A stretch of DNA of 55,365 nucleotides from Cupriavidus yeoncheonensis (GCF_905397275.1 NZ_CAJPUY010000031.1:1-55365), one strand, 5' to 3'. Positions 16,406 through 29,723 are shown, numbered from the stretch's first letter. Numbers and translations are program-made. The notes: a model not told the origin generated them from the letters alone.

Positions 16406-17824
16406 ATGCAGACCCGTGCAGGACTGCTGATCAACGGAAAGCTGGTACAGGGCAGCGCTACCCTGGATGTGGTCAACCCGGCCACGGGCAAGGTGTTCAC
16501 CACGGTTGGCCGTGCCACGGAGCGCGACGCGGGTATTGCCGTTGCGGCGGCCAGGGCGGCGCAGCCCGCGTGGGCGTCGCTGGAACTGGCGCAGCGGCGC
16601 GCGCTGTTGCTGCACTTTGCCGACGAACTGCAAGCCAACGCGGAAGATCTCGCCGCATCGCTGGTGCTGGAACAAGGCAAGCCGCTGGCCGAGGCGCGGC
16701 AGGAACTGCTGTTGGCGCAGGCATTCGTGCGCCATATTGCCGGACTGGACCTGCCGGTATCGGTCGTGCAGGACGATGCCACGCATCGCATCGAGCTGCA
16801 CCACAAGCCGCTGGGCGTGGTGGCGGCCATCGCAGCGTGGAATTTCCCGGTGCTGATCGCCGCCTACAAGCTGGCCCCGGCGCTGCTGATGGGCAACACC
16901 GTGGTGCTCAAGCCCGCACCGACCACGCCGGTGGCCACGCTGCAGATGGGCGCCATCCTCAGGGACATCTTCCCGGCCGGCGTGGTCAACGTCATCACCG
17001 ATGCCAATGACCTGGGCAACTTCCTGACCTCGCATCCGGACATTGCGAAGGTCTCGTTCACAGGGTCGACCGCGACCGGCAAGAAGGTGATGGCCAGCGC
17101 CGGTCCCGGTCTCAAGCGCATCACGCTCGAGCTGGGTGGAAACGATGCGGCGATTGTGCTCGATGACGCCAGCGTCGAAGACATCGCCCCGAAGATCTTC
17201 GGCAGCGCGTTCTACAACTGCGGGCAGGTTTGCCTGGCGCTGAAGCGGCTCTACGTGCATGCCTCGATCCACGACCGGCTTTGCGAAGCGCTGGCCGACC
17301 TGGCTGGCAAGGCCGTGGTCGGCAACGGCGCGGACCAGGGCGTGACGCTGGGCCCGCTGCAGAACGCCATGCAGTACGACAAGGCCGGACGCTTCCTTGC
17401 CGCCGCGCGGCGCGACGGCAAGGTCGTGGCCGGAGGCGCCCTGCTCAAGGGGGACGGCTACTTCGTCGCGCCCACCATCGTGCGCGACCTGCACGACCAG
17501 AGCGAACTGGTGGCGGAGGAGCAGTTCGCGCCGATCCTGCCGGTGCTGAAGTACGACACCGTCGATGAGGCCGTGGCACGCGCCAATGCCTCGCCCTACG
17601 GCCTGGGTGGCTCGGTGTGGTCGGCCGACCAGGATCGCGCCCGCGCGGTCGCGCAACGCCTGCAGGTCGGCACGGCATGGGTGAACCACCACCTGCACTT
17701 CGGTCCGCATATTCCGCTGGTGGGCGCCAAGGAGTCGGGCGTCGGCGTGGAATTCGGCACCGAGGGCCTGGCCGAGTACGCGCAGCTCAGCGTCATCAAC
17801 ATCGCGAAGCAACAGGCGGCCTGA
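16406..17824 (+). CDS. NAD(P)-dependent aldehyde dehydrogenase
   Basis: A 472-residue aldehyde dehydrogenase. The start has AAGGAGAC 5 bases upstream; an earlier ATG at 16325 lies close behind the promoter and lacks a good site. Conserved features are WNFPVLIAAYKLAPAL near 150, the general-base glutamate in LELGG at 242 and the nucleophilic cysteine in GQVC at 276. It is the first gene after the sigma-54 promoter and precedes a MetA-like protein and a PQQ alcohol dehydrogenase. It therefore probably oxidises in the cytoplasm the aldehyde made in the periplasm. The short-chain versus aromatic substrate cannot be decided from sequence. Confidence 0.93.
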   Translation: MQTRAGLLINGKLVQGSATLDVVNPATGKVFTTVGRATERDAGIAVAAARAAQPAWASLELAQRRALLLHFADELQANAEDLAASLVLEQGKPLAEARQELLLAQAFVRHIAGLDLPVSVVQDDATHRIELHHKPLGVVAAIAAWNFPVLIAAYKLAPALLMGNTVVLKPAPTTPVATLQMGAILRDIFPAGVVNVITDANDLGNFLTSHPDIAKVSFTGSTATGKKVMASAGPGLKRITLELGGNDAAIVLDDASVEDIAPKIFGSAFYNCGQVCLALKRLYVHASIHDRLCEALADLAGKAVVGNGADQGVTLGPLQNAMQYDKAGRFLAAARRDGKVVAGGALLKGDGYFVAPTIVRDLHDQSELVAEEQFAPILPVLKYDTVDEAVARANASPYGLGGSVWSADQDRARAVAQRLQVGTAWVNHHLHFGPHIPLVGAKESGVGVEFGTEGLAEYAQLSVINIAKQQAA

Positions 17825-17940
17825 ACGTCGGCCTGCTTTGCGGCACCGGGCGCCTGTCGCCCGGTGCCCGGCTGCGTCCCGCCCGAGCGCGGGCCGCGCG
17901 GGCACGGCCGTGCCCGACAGAACAAGAATCCGGAGGAGAC

Positions 17941-18861
17941 ATGGATCAGACACTAACGGCGCGCGGCCGGGGATGGCGCGCGCATCGAAGCATCACCCGA
18001 GCATTCCAGCGGGCCGGTGCGGCCCTGTTGCTGGGGCTGGCCGCCCCGGCCCATGCCATCGACGTGGATGCCGGCGACTATACGGCCTTGCCGGCCGGCA
18101 CCAACCTGGGACTGCTCTACTACCAGCATGCGGCGCGCGACCGTGTCTACGCCAGCGGCAACCAGGTCGCGGGCGGCAGCCTCGATTCCGACGTCGGCAT
18201 CCTGCGCTATGTGCATTTCATGGACATCGGCGGCTTCACCGTCGATCCGCAGTTCCTGCTGCCATTCGGCAAGCTGCGCGCATCCGACAACCTGTCCGCG
18301 CTTGGCAGCGCGAGCGGCGTGGGCGACCTGATCCTGGCCGCGACGGTGTGGCTGGTCAACCAGCCGGACAGGAAGCAGTACTTCGGCATCACGCCGTTCC
18401 TGTATGTGCCGGTGGGCAGCTACGACCGGGACAAGCCGCTCAATCTTGGCGAGAACCGCTGGAAATTCGCATTGCAGGCCGGCTATATCGCGCCGCTGGC
18501 CGACAAGGTCACGCTGGACCTCGTTGCCGATGTGACCGTGTTCGGCAACAACACCCGCTTCGGCCCCGCGTCGGCCACGCTGCGGCAGGACGCGCTGGCG
18601 CAGGGACAGGCATGGCTGCGCTATCACTTCACGGACACCTTCGACATCCGCGGCGGCCTGTCCTACGCATTCGGCGGCGAGACCTCGGTCAATGGCGTGT
18701 CGCGCAACGACCGCACCAATACCTCGAAGTTCTCGGTCGGCTTTGCGTGGTTCCCCGCGCCATCGGTGCAGGTGCTGGGCACATACGGCCAGGACCTTTC
18801 GGTGCGCAATGGCCCGATGGAGAACAGCCGCTTCAATGTCCGCTTGCTCAAAGTGTTCTGA
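17941..18861 (+). CDS. MetA/phenol-degradation family outer-membrane protein
   Basis: A 306-residue exported protein. A basic N-terminus and hydrophobic stretch end at PAHA near residue 39. The mature part alternates polar and hydrophobic residues as in a beta barrel, ends in the aromatic phenylalanine expected of outer-membrane proteins, and resembles the MetA pathway family (YLLP-like PQFLLPFGKL, GVGDLILAATVWL, ITPFLYVPVGSYD). It lies between the aldehyde and alcohol dehydrogenase genes with a GGAGGAGAC site before the ATG, so a role in uptake of the alcohol substrate across the outer membrane is a reasonable inference. A sensor or structural role is possible. Confidence 0.8.
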   Translation: MDQTLTARGRGWRAHRSITRAFQRAGAALLLGLAAPAHAIDVDAGDYTALPAGTNLGLLYYQHAARDRVYASGNQVAGGSLDSDVGILRYVHFMDIGGFTVDPQFLLPFGKLRASDNLSALGSASGVGDLILAATVWLVNQPDRKQYFGITPFLYVPVGSYDRDKPLNLGENRWKFALQAGYIAPLADKVTLDLVADVTVFGNNTRFGPASATLRQDALAQGQAWLRYHFTDTFDIRGGLSYAFGGETSVNGVSRNDRTNTSKFSVGFAWFPAPSVQVLGTYGQDLSVRNGPMENSRFNVRLLKVF

Positions 18862-18891
18862 CGATTCATTCCAACGACAAAGGAGACCACG

Positions 18892-21054
18892 ATGATCACC
18901 TCGCAGATGCGTTCCCGCAGTCCGTCATGCGGTTCATCACGTAGCCCGATCCTCGGCAGCGTCGCCGTGGCCGTGCTTGCCCTCGCGGTAGTGCCGGCCG
19001 AGGGCGCCGACGTGCGTGCCGCGACCGTGCAGAAGGTGCGCGCCAGCATCGCCCGCGTGGACGGCGCGGCCATCCGCGCCAACGAAGCCGCCACGCCGAA
19101 CTGGCCGACTTACGGCCTGGACTATGCCGAAACCCGCTTCAGCAAACTCGATCAGATCCACGCCGGCAATGTCAGGGACCTGGGGCTGGTCTGGTCCTAC
19201 AATCTTGAATCCACGCGCGGCGTGGAGGCCACGCCGCTGGTCGTGGATGGCGTGATGTACGTGTCCGCGCCGTGGAGCGTGGTGCATGCCATCGACGTGC
19301 GCAGTGGCAAGACGCTGTGGACCTATGACCCCAAGGTGCCGCGCGACCAGGCCTACAAGGGCTGCTGTGACGTCGTGAACCGCGGCGTGGCCCTCTACAA
19401 GGGCAAAGTCTTCGTCGGGTCGTTTGACGGCCGGCTGGTGGCGATCGACGCGGCGACCGGCAAGAAGGTCTGGGAACAGGACACCATCGTCGACCGCAGC
19501 CATTCCTACACCATCACCGGCGCACCGCGCGTGTACAAGGGCAAGGTCATCATTGGCAACGGCGGCGCCGAGTATGGCGCGCGCGGCTACATCACGGCCT
19601 ACGATGCCGAGACCGGTGCGCAGCAATGGCGCTGGTTCACGGTGCCGGGCGATCCGTCCAGGCCATTCGAGAACGAGGCCATGGCCAGGGCCGCGGCCAC
19701 CTGGGACCCGTCCGGCAAGTACTGGGTCAACGGCGGCGGCGGCACGGTCTGGAACACCATGGCGTTCGACCCGGACCTGAACCTGATGTACATCGGCACC
19801 GGCAATGCCGGCCCATGGAGCCGCAAGGTGCGCAGCCCTGGCGGCGGCGATAACCTGTATGCGGCGTCGGTCGTGGCGCTCAACCCGGACACGGGCGAGT
19901 ATGTCTGGCACTACCAGGAAACGCCCGGCGACAACTGGGACTACACCTCGACCCAGGACATCATCCTGGCCGACCTGCAGATCGACGGCCAGCCGCGCAA
20001 GGTGATCCTGCATGCGCCGAAGAACGGCTTCTTCTTCGTGATCGACCGTACCAACGGCAAGTTCATCTCGGCGAAGAACTTCGTCGACGTGAACTGGGCG
20101 TCGGGCTACGACAAGAACGGGCGCCCGATTGAAACGCCGCTGGCCGATACCTCGGGCAAGCCCGTCGACGTCGTGCCGGGCCCGTTTGGCGCGCACAACT
20201 GGCATGCGATGTCGTTCAACCCGCGTCTCGGGTTGGCCTATATCCCGGCCCAGCATGTGCCGCTGACGCTGGCCGACAACAAGGGCTGGGAGCACAACCA
20301 GAAGGATTCGCCGGAAGCGCATCGCGGCGTGGGCTGGAACCTTGGCATGCTGGTCAACGCCGAGCCGCCGAAGAGCAAGCCCATGGGCCGCCTGATCGCC
20401 TGGGACCCGATCCGCCAGAAGGCGGTCTGGCATCAGGACTACACCGGCCCGTGGAATGGCGGCACCCTGACCACGGCCGGGAACCTGGTGTTCCAGGGGA
20501 CTGCAGACGGGCGCTTCATTGCCTATCACGCCCAGACCGGCGAAAAGCTGTGGGAAACGCCGACCGGAACCGGCGTGGTGGCACCGCCCGTGACCTACAT
20601 GGTCGATGGCCGCCAGTACGTGTCGGTTGCGGTCGGCTGGGGCGGCGTGTTCGGGCTCAGTGCCCGTTCCACCGATCGGCAGGCACCGGGCACGGTCTAC
20701 ACCTTTGCTGTCGGCGGCAAGGCCAGGGCGCCGGCCTTTGCGCCGTACCCGATGGCGGAGCTGGTATCAGGCGTCAGGTACGACGCCGGCAAGGTGCAGG
20801 AAGGGCAGAAGCTCTACGTCAACAACTGCGTGTTCTGCCATGGCGTGCCGGGCGTGGACAAGGGCGGCAACATCCCCAACCTGGCCTATGTCGGGGCCCC
20901 GGTCATCGAGCACCTGGACAAGTTCGTGTTCAACGGGCCGTTCGTGCAGAAGGGCATGCCCGACTTCACGGGCAAGCTGACGGCCGAGGACGTGGTCAAG
21001 ATCCAGGCCTTTATCCTTGGCACCGCCGATGCGGTGCGGCCGAAGAAGCCGTAG
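18892..21054 (+). CDS. PQQ-dependent quinohaemoprotein alcohol dehydrogenase
   Basis: A 720-residue periplasmic enzyme that oxidises alcohols with PQQ and passes electrons to its own haem. A signal peptide ends near PAEGA (about residue 39). The eight-blade propeller has the diagnostic adjacent cysteines GCCD (158-159) and the catalytic aspartate in DNWDYT (350). The residue two after the catalytic Asp is Thr, not Asp, which points to a calcium rather than lanthanide enzyme. A C-terminal cytochrome c domain carries CVFCH at 646. It resembles type II enzymes such as QedA and the tetrahydrofurfuryl alcohol dehydrogenase of Ralstonia. PQQ synthesis genes are not in the window. A GGAGAC site precedes the ATG. 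Confidence 0.95.
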   Translation: MITSQMRSRSPSCGSSRSPILGSVAVAVLALAVVPAEGADVRAATVQKVRASIARVDGAAIRANEAATPNWPTYGLDYAETRFSKLDQIHAGNVRDLGLVWSYNLESTRGVEATPLVVDGVMYVSAPWSVVHAIDVRSGKTLWTYDPKVPRDQAYKGCCDVVNRGVALYKGKVFVGSFDGRLVAIDAATGKKVWEQDTIVDRSHSYTITGAPRVYKGKVIIGNGGAEYGARGYITAYDAETGAQQWRWFTVPGDPSRPFENEAMARAAATWDPSGKYWVNGGGGTVWNTMAFDPDLNLMYIGTGNAGPWSRKVRSPGGGDNLYAASVVALNPDTGEYVWHYQETPGDNWDYTSTQDIILADLQIDGQPRKVILHAPKNGFFFVIDRTNGKFISAKNFVDVNWASGYDKNGRPIETPLADTSGKPVDVVPGPFGAHNWHAMSFNPRLGLAYIPAQHVPLTLADNKGWEHNQKDSPEAHRGVGWNLGMLVNAEPPKSKPMGRLIAWDPIRQKAVWHQDYTGPWNGGTLTTAGNLVFQGTADGRFIAYHAQTGEKLWETPTGTGVVAPPVTYMVDGRQYVSVAVGWGGVFGLSARSTDRQAPGTVYTFAVGGKARAPAFAPYPMAELVSGVRYDAGKVQEGQKLYVNNCVFCHGVPGVDKGGNIPNLAYVGAPVIEHLDKFVFNGPFVQKGMPDFTGKLTAEDVVKIQAFILGTADAVRPKKP

Positions 21055-21061
21055 TGAAAGG

Positions 21062-21085
21062 GCCGGGGCGCTGCGGCGTCCCGGC
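21062..21085. terminator. hairpin between convergent operons
   Basis: GCCGGGGCGC, loop TGCG and GCGTCCCGGC form a 10-bp stem (one G-T pair) lying between two convergent stops. A weak T-rich stretch (CCTTTCA) follows on the minus strand. It may terminate in both directions. Confidence 0.6.
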
Positions 21086-22051
21086 TCAGACGCATTCCTG
21101 CCGGCGGCCGCGTTCGAGCAACGCCTTGCCCACGCGCGAACCATACGGCCGCCCGATCGCTTCCGAAATAAAGGCGCCGGCCTGTATGACCTGGTCGAGA
21201 TCAACGCCGGTATGGATGCCCATGCCATGCAGCATGTACAGCAGATCTTCGGTCGCCACGTTGCCCGAAGCGCCCTTGGCGTAAGGACAGCCGCCGAGGC
21301 CCGCGACCGAGGCGTGGAAGATGCGGATGCCCGCTTGCAGGCTGGCGAGGATATTGGGCAGCGCCTGGCCATAGGTATCGTGGAAATGCCCGGCCAGCCG
21401 CTCGCGCGGGAAGACGCTCGCCGCGGCTTCCATGACGGCCTGCGTGCGCAGCGGCGTGCCCACGCCGATGGTGTCGGCGATGTCGATCTCGTCGCAGCCC
21501 AGGTCGCGCATGCGGGCGACCACGTCGGCCACTTTCTCAAGCGCGATGTCGCCCTCATAGGGGCACCCAAGCGCGCAGGAAATGCTGGCGCGCAGGCGCA
21601 GGCCTGCCGCCTTGGCCGCTGCGGCCACCGGCTCGAAGCGTGCAATCGATTCGGCCACGGAGCAGTTGATGTTGCGCTGGGAAAACGCCTCGCTGGCGGC
21701 GCCGAAGATGACGACCTCGCCGGCTTCTGCAGCGAGTGCCGCTTCGAAACCCTTCATATTGGGCGTCAGCGCCGAATAGACCGTGCCGGCCCGGCGCGCG
21801 ATGGCGCCCATGACTTCGGCGCCATCGGCCATCTGCGGCACCCACTTGGGCGAGACAAAGGACGCGGCCTCGATATTGGCGAAGCCTGCCGCGCTCAGGC
21901 GGTCGACGAGTTCGATCTTGACCGCGGCCGACACATGGCGCGCTTCGTTCTGCAGCCCGTCGCGCGGGCCCACCTCGACGAGCTTGACGGCCTCGGGCAG
22001 CGCAAGCGACTGGGGAAGCGCAGGGGCGTTCCGTTCCATTTTCCGTTCCAT
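21086..22051 (-). CDS. liuE: hydroxymethylglutaryl-CoA lyase
   Basis: A 321-residue TIM-barrel lyase that splits HMG-CoA into acetoacetate and acetyl-CoA, the last step of leucine breakdown. It has the DRE-like motif EVGPRDGLQNE near residue 27, the metal-binding histidine segment LAGHFHDTYGQAL and the catalytic cysteine in AGLGGCPYAKGASGN. It is the last gene of the liu operon; its ATG is one base from the liuD stop, and AGGAGG inside liuD serves as the binding site. A second ATG at 22039 is an alternative start. A hairpin follows the gene. Confidence 0.96.
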   Translation of the reverse strand: MERKMERNAPALPQSLALPEAVKLVEVGPRDGLQNEARHVSAAVKIELVDRLSAAGFANIEAASFVSPKWVPQMADGAEVMGAIARRAGTVYSALTPNMKGFEAALAAEAGEVVIFGAASEAFSQRNINCSVAESIARFEPVAAAAKAAGLRLRASISCALGCPYEGDIALEKVADVVARMRDLGCDEIDIADTIGVGTPLRTQAVMEAAASVFPRERLAGHFHDTYGQALPNILASLQAGIRIFHASVAGLGGCPYAKGASGNVATEDLLYMLHGMGIHTGVDLDQVIQAGAFISEAIGRPYGSRVGKALLERGRRQECV

Positions 22052-22052
22052 C

Positions 22053-24077
<2,025 letters not shown>

Positions 24078-24210
24078 GGTCTCTCCTGGAGATGGGGGCG
24101 GGCGGTGTCAGCCGCGACCGCTGCCGCATGCGGGCAGCGGGCAGACGCTGCCTCGGCATGCCGCCGGGGTTCGTTTGATGGGGATGTCGGGTGCGGCGCT
24201 CGGCTGTGAC

Positions 24211-24999
24211 TTAGGCCGGCTTCCAGGCTGGCGAGCGCTTTTCCAGGAAGGCGCGCACGCCTTCGCGGCCTTCTTCCGAGGCGCGGATGGCCGCGATGCG
24301 GTCCGCCGTATCGGCCAGCAAATCGTTGTCGATCACGCGGCCCGCGACTTCCTGCACCAGACGCTTGCTCTCGCGCACGGCGTTGGGGCTGTTCCCGACC
24401 AGGGCTGCGGAGATTTCCCCGACCTTGGCGTCCAGCGCGTCGGCCGGCACCACGGCGTGGACGAAGCCCAGGCGCAGCGCTTCGGCGGCATCGAAACGCT
24501 CGGCGGTGATGAAATAGCGGCGCGATGCCTGCTCGCCCATGGCGCGGATCACGTACGGGCTGATGGTGGCGGGCAGCAGGCCCAGGCGGGCTTCCGACAG
24601 GCAGAAGTGCGCATGGTCGGCCGCCACCGCGATGTCGCAGGCCGCCACAAGGCCCACGCCACCGGCGTAGGTGTCGCCCTGGATGCGGGCGATCACCGGG
24701 CGCGGGCAGGACCAGATGGCGTGCAGCATCTGCGCCAGTGCGAGTGCGTCGGCGCGGTTCTCGTCGTTCGAGTAGCCGGCCATCTTCTTCATCCAGTTCA
24801 GGTCGGCGCCGGCGCAGAAGGCGGGGCCGTTGCCGGCCAGGACAATGGCTCGCACCTCGTCGTTTCCGCCGAGCCCGCGGAAGGCCTCGGTCAGTTCGGC
24901 GATGACGGTCTCATTGAACGCGTTGCGCACGTCCGGGCGGTTCAGCGTGACGGTCGCCAGATGGCGGGCGATGGTGACGGTAAGCGTGGTGAATTCCAT
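24211..24999 (-). CDS. liuC: methylglutaconyl-CoA hydratase (enoyl-CoA hydratase family)
   Basis: A 262-residue crotonase-fold enzyme starting MEFTTLTVTIARH. The oxyanion-hole segments are GNGPAFCAGADLNWMKKM near residue 60 and GDTYAGGVGLVAACD near 105. It should hydrate 3-methylglutaconyl-CoA to HMG-CoA. The open frame runs on upstream through liuB in another reading frame, which is a high-GC artefact; the ATG at 24999 fits the family. It sits between liuB (38 bases) and liuD (133 bases). Confidence 0.93.
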   Translation of the reverse strand: MEFTTLTVTIARHLATVTLNRPDVRNAFNETVIAELTEAFRGLGGNDEVRAIVLAGNGPAFCAGADLNWMKKMAGYSNDENRADALALAQMLHAIWSCPRPVIARIQGDTYAGGVGLVAACDIAVAADHAHFCLSEARLGLLPATISPYVIRAMGEQASRRYFITAERFDAAEALRLGFVHAVVPADALDAKVGEISAALVGNSPNAVRESKRLVQEVAGRVIDNDLLADTADRIAAIRASEEGREGVRAFLEKRSPAWKPA

Positions 25000-25037
25000 G
25001 GCGGTCTGGCTTGAATGAGCGTGGGTCAGTGGCAGGC

Positions 25038-26645
<1,608 letters not shown>

Positions 26646-26722
26646 ACGATCTTGGGCAGGTCTGGTTCTGGTCAGGCCGCGGCGGGGCGGGGCAATCGGG
26701 GGCGGGGGGCGTCGGTAGCGGG

Positions 26723-27904
26723 TCAGGCCGTTTCGGCAAACAGCTCGCGGCCGATCAGCATGCGGCGGATTTCAGAGGTGCCGGCACCGATCTCGTACAG
26801 CTTGGCGTCGCGCCACAGGCGGCCGGCCGGGTATTCGTTGATATAGCCGTTGCCACCGAGGATCTGCACGGTCTCGCCGGCCATCCACGTGGCCTTCTCG
26901 GCCGTGTACAGGATCACCGCCGCGCAGTCCTTGCGCACCTGGCGCACGTGATCGACGCCGAGCGAATCGAGGTTCTTGCCGACCGTGTAAAGATAGCTGC
27001 GTGCGGCCTGCAGCGTGGTGTACATGTCGGCGACCTTGCCCTGGATCAGCTGGAATTCGCCGATGCTCTGGCCGAACTGCTTGCGGTCGTGGATGTAGGG
27101 CGTGACCACGTCCATGCACGCCTGCATGATGCCGATCGGGCCGCCCGACAGCACGGCGCGCTCGTAATCGAGGCCGCTCATCAGCACCCTGGCGCCGCCG
27201 TTCTTGGCGCCGAGGATGTTTTCCACGGGCACTTCGACGTCCTCGAACACCAGTTCGCCAGTGTGCGAGCCGCGCATGCCCAGCTTGTCGAGCTTCTGCG
27301 CGACCGAGAAGCCCTTCATGCCCTTCTCGACGATGAAGGCGGTCATGCCGCGCGCGCCCAGGTCCGGCTCGGTCTTCGCATACACCACCAGCACGTCGCA
27401 GTCCGGGCCGTTGGTGATCCACATCTTGGTGCCGTTGAGCACGTAGCGGTCGCCCTTGAAGTCGGCGCGCAGTTTCATGCTGACCACGTCGGAGCCGGCA
27501 TTGGGTTCGCTCATGGCCAGCGCGCCGATCCATTCGCCCGACACCAGCTTGGGCAGGTACTTCGCCTTCTGCGCAGGGGTGCCGTTGCGGTGGATCTGGT
27601 TCACGCACAGGTTCGAATGCGCGCCGTACGACAGGCCGACCGAAGCGGAGGCGCGGCTGATTTCCTCCATCGCGACCATGTGGGCGAGGTAGCCCATGTT
27701 GGCGCCGCCGTACTCTTCGGCCACGGTGATGCCGAGCACGCCGAGGTCGCCCATCTTCTTCCAGGCGTCCATGGGGAACTGGTCGGTGCGGTCGATCTCG
27801 CCGGCGCGCGGGGCCAGTTCAGCCTGGGCCCAGTCGCGCACGGCGCCGCGCAGCATCTCGATGTCTTCGCCCAGGTCGAATTTCAGGCCAGGGAGTTCGG
27901 TCAT
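26723..27904 (-). CDS. liuA: isovaleryl-CoA dehydrogenase
   Basis: A 393-residue acyl-CoA dehydrogenase with FAD that makes 3-methylcrotonyl-CoA from isovaleryl-CoA. It has ALAMSEPNAGSDV and MWITNGPDCDVLVVYAKT, and most tellingly GLDYERAVLSGGPIGIMQA. This places the catalytic glutamate on the mid-protein helix used by isovaleryl-CoA dehydrogenases, while the C-terminal position used by other family members is not Glu (YEIGAGTSEI). The ATG at 27904 is preferred over an upstream frame extension. Electrons go to ETF, which is not encoded here. Confidence 0.95.
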   Translation of the reverse strand: MTELPGLKFDLGEDIEMLRGAVRDWAQAELAPRAGEIDRTDQFPMDAWKKMGDLGVLGITVAEEYGGANMGYLAHMVAMEEISRASASVGLSYGAHSNLCVNQIHRNGTPAQKAKYLPKLVSGEWIGALAMSEPNAGSDVVSMKLRADFKGDRYVLNGTKMWITNGPDCDVLVVYAKTEPDLGARGMTAFIVEKGMKGFSVAQKLDKLGMRGSHTGELVFEDVEVPVENILGAKNGGARVLMSGLDYERAVLSGGPIGIMQACMDVVTPYIHDRKQFGQSIGEFQLIQGKVADMYTTLQAARSYLYTVGKNLDSLGVDHVRQVRKDCAAVILYTAEKATWMAGETVQILGGNGYINEYPAGRLWRDAKLYEIGAGTSEIRRMLIGRELFAETA

Positions 27905-27942
27905 GATCGTGTTCTTCCGTGAATGTGTTGGGAGCGCCATGG

Positions 27943-29679
27943 TCAGGCGGTCTTGCTTTCGCTGAGGTTGAGTTCCTTCGTCATGCGTTCGCGCATGACG
28001 AACTTCTGCACCTTGCCCGTGATGGTCATCGGCATCTCGTCGACGAAGCGGATGTAGCGCGGGATCTTGTAGTGGGCGATCTGGTCGCGGCAGAACGTGC
28101 GGATCTCGTCTTCCGTGGCGCTCTGTCCCGGCTTGAGCACGATCCATGCGCAGATTTCCTCGCCGTACTTCTGGTCCGGCACGCCGAATACCTGCACGGC
28201 CTGCACCTTCGGATGGCGGAACAGGAATTCCTCGATCTCGCGCGGATAGACGTTCTCGCCGCCGCGAATCAGCATGTCCTTGACGCGGCCGACGATATTG
28301 CAATAGCCCTCGGCATCGATCGTCGCCAGGTCGCCGGTGTGCATCCAGCCGTCGCGGATCGCTTCGCCGGTGCGGGCTTCGTCATCCCAGTAGCCGAGCA
28401 TGACCGAGTAGCCGCGCGTGCACAGCTCGCCGGTTTCACCGACCGGCACGATCTGGCCCGTGGCATCGACGACCTTGCATTCGAGGTGCGGCTGCACGCG
28501 GCCAACCGTGGAAACGCGCTTGGCGAGCGGGTCGTCGGTCGAGCTCTGGAACGATACGGGGCTGGTCTCCGTCATGCCGTAGGCAATCGTGACCTCCGCC
28601 ATGTGCATGTCGGCGACGACGCGCTTCATGACCTCGATCGGGCACGGCGAGCCGGCCATGATGCCGGTGCGCAGCGTCGAGAAGTCGAAGCGGCTGAACT
28701 CGGGATGATCGAGCTGAGCGATGAACATGGTGGGCACGCCATGCAGGGCGGTGCAGCGCTCCTCGCTGACGGCCGACATGGTCGCAACCGGTTCAAACGC
28801 TTCGCCCGGGAATACCATGCAAGCGCCCGTGGCAACACAGGCAAGCACGGCCAGGACCATGCCGAAGCAGTGGTACAGGGGCACCGGAATGCACAGCTTG
28901 TCCTGCTCGGTGAAGCGCATCGCGGCCGCGATGTAGCGTGCGTTATTGAGGATGTTCCGATGCGTCAGCGTGGCGCCCTTGGGCGCGCCCGTGGTGCCGC
29001 TGGTGAACTGGACGTTGATCGGGTCCTTGCGGTCGAGCTGGGCGGTGATCGCGTCCAGTTCGGACGCCGGCACGCCTGCGCCGCGGGCGAGCAATTCAGT
29101 CCAGGTCAGCATGCCCGGCGTGGGCTTGTCTTCCATGCGGATGACCCAGCGCAGCGCCGGCAGGCGCGCTGCCTGCAGTGCGCCCGGCTCGCACTGCTGC
29201 AACTCGGGGGCCAGGGCCTGCAGCATGTCGAGGTAGCGCGAGGTCTTGAACGACTCCGGCGCGATGACCGCCTTGACGCCGACCTTGTTCAGCGCGTATT
29301 CCAGTTCGGAGAGCCGATAGGCGGGGTTGATGTTGACCATCACGATGCCGACGCGTGCCGTGGCGAACTGGGTCAGGAGCCATTCGGCGCGGTTCGGCGA
29401 CCAGATGCCGACGCGGTCGCCGCGGCGCAGGCCCAGCGCGTGAAGGCCGGCCGCCAGGGCATCGACGGCAGCGGCGAATTCCTGCCAGGTCCAGCGGATG
29501 CCCTGTTCGCGGAATACCACCGCCGGGCGCTGGCCGCAGCGCGCGACCGTATCGGCCAGCAGGGCCGGGATGGTTTGTTCGCTGAGCGGGGAGGTGGTGT
29601 CGCCCTTTACATAGGACAGCCCGTTGGCAGGCAAGGTCGTATCGGGCACGGGCCGGGGTGTCCCAGGCTGCATCGTCAT
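27943..29679 (-). CDS. AMP-binding acyl-CoA synthetase of the liu operon
   Basis: A 578-residue ANL-family ligase. The ATP loop TSGTTGAPKGATLTHRN lies near residue 215, followed by YGMTETSPVSF and the hinge GRVKDMLIRGGENVYPREIEEF, with the C-terminal catalytic lysine in ITGKVQKF. It activates a carboxylic acid to its CoA ester. As first gene of the liu operon it probably acts on isovalerate or other branched or medium-chain acids. GGAGA precedes the first ATG at 29679; a second ATG follows 6 bases later. It is controlled from the shared intergenic region with the TetR gene. Confidence 0.9.
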   Translation of the reverse strand: MTMQPGTPRPVPDTTLPANGLSYVKGDTTSPLSEQTIPALLADTVARCGQRPAVVFREQGIRWTWQEFAAAVDALAAGLHALGLRRGDRVGIWSPNRAEWLLTQFATARVGIVMVNINPAYRLSELEYALNKVGVKAVIAPESFKTSRYLDMLQALAPELQQCEPGALQAARLPALRWVIRMEDKPTPGMLTWTELLARGAGVPASELDAITAQLDRKDPINVQFTSGTTGAPKGATLTHRNILNNARYIAAAMRFTEQDKLCIPVPLYHCFGMVLAVLACVATGACMVFPGEAFEPVATMSAVSEERCTALHGVPTMFIAQLDHPEFSRFDFSTLRTGIMAGSPCPIEVMKRVVADMHMAEVTIAYGMTETSPVSFQSSTDDPLAKRVSTVGRVQPHLECKVVDATGQIVPVGETGELCTRGYSVMLGYWDDEARTGEAIRDGWMHTGDLATIDAEGYCNIVGRVKDMLIRGGENVYPREIEEFLFRHPKVQAVQVFGVPDQKYGEEICAWIVLKPGQSATEDEIRTFCRDQIAHYKIPRYIRFVDEMPMTITGKVQKFVMRERMTKELNLSESKTA

Positions 29680-29723
29680 GCTCGTCTCCAGAATGCGGCG
29701 TTCGGTGTCGTTTTTCCCGTATC

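Noticed and set aside
18892..21054. Alcohol dehydrogenase as a lanthanide (XoxF/ExaF) type
   Set aside because: The residue two positions after the catalytic Asp350 is Thr352, not the Asp that marks lanthanide enzymes, and the protein has a C-terminal haem domain like calcium type II enzymes.
21062..21085. Hairpin after the PQQ dehydrogenase as a strong intrinsic terminator
   Set aside because: The stem is good but there is no real T-run on either side, so it is listed only as a moderate-confidence terminator.
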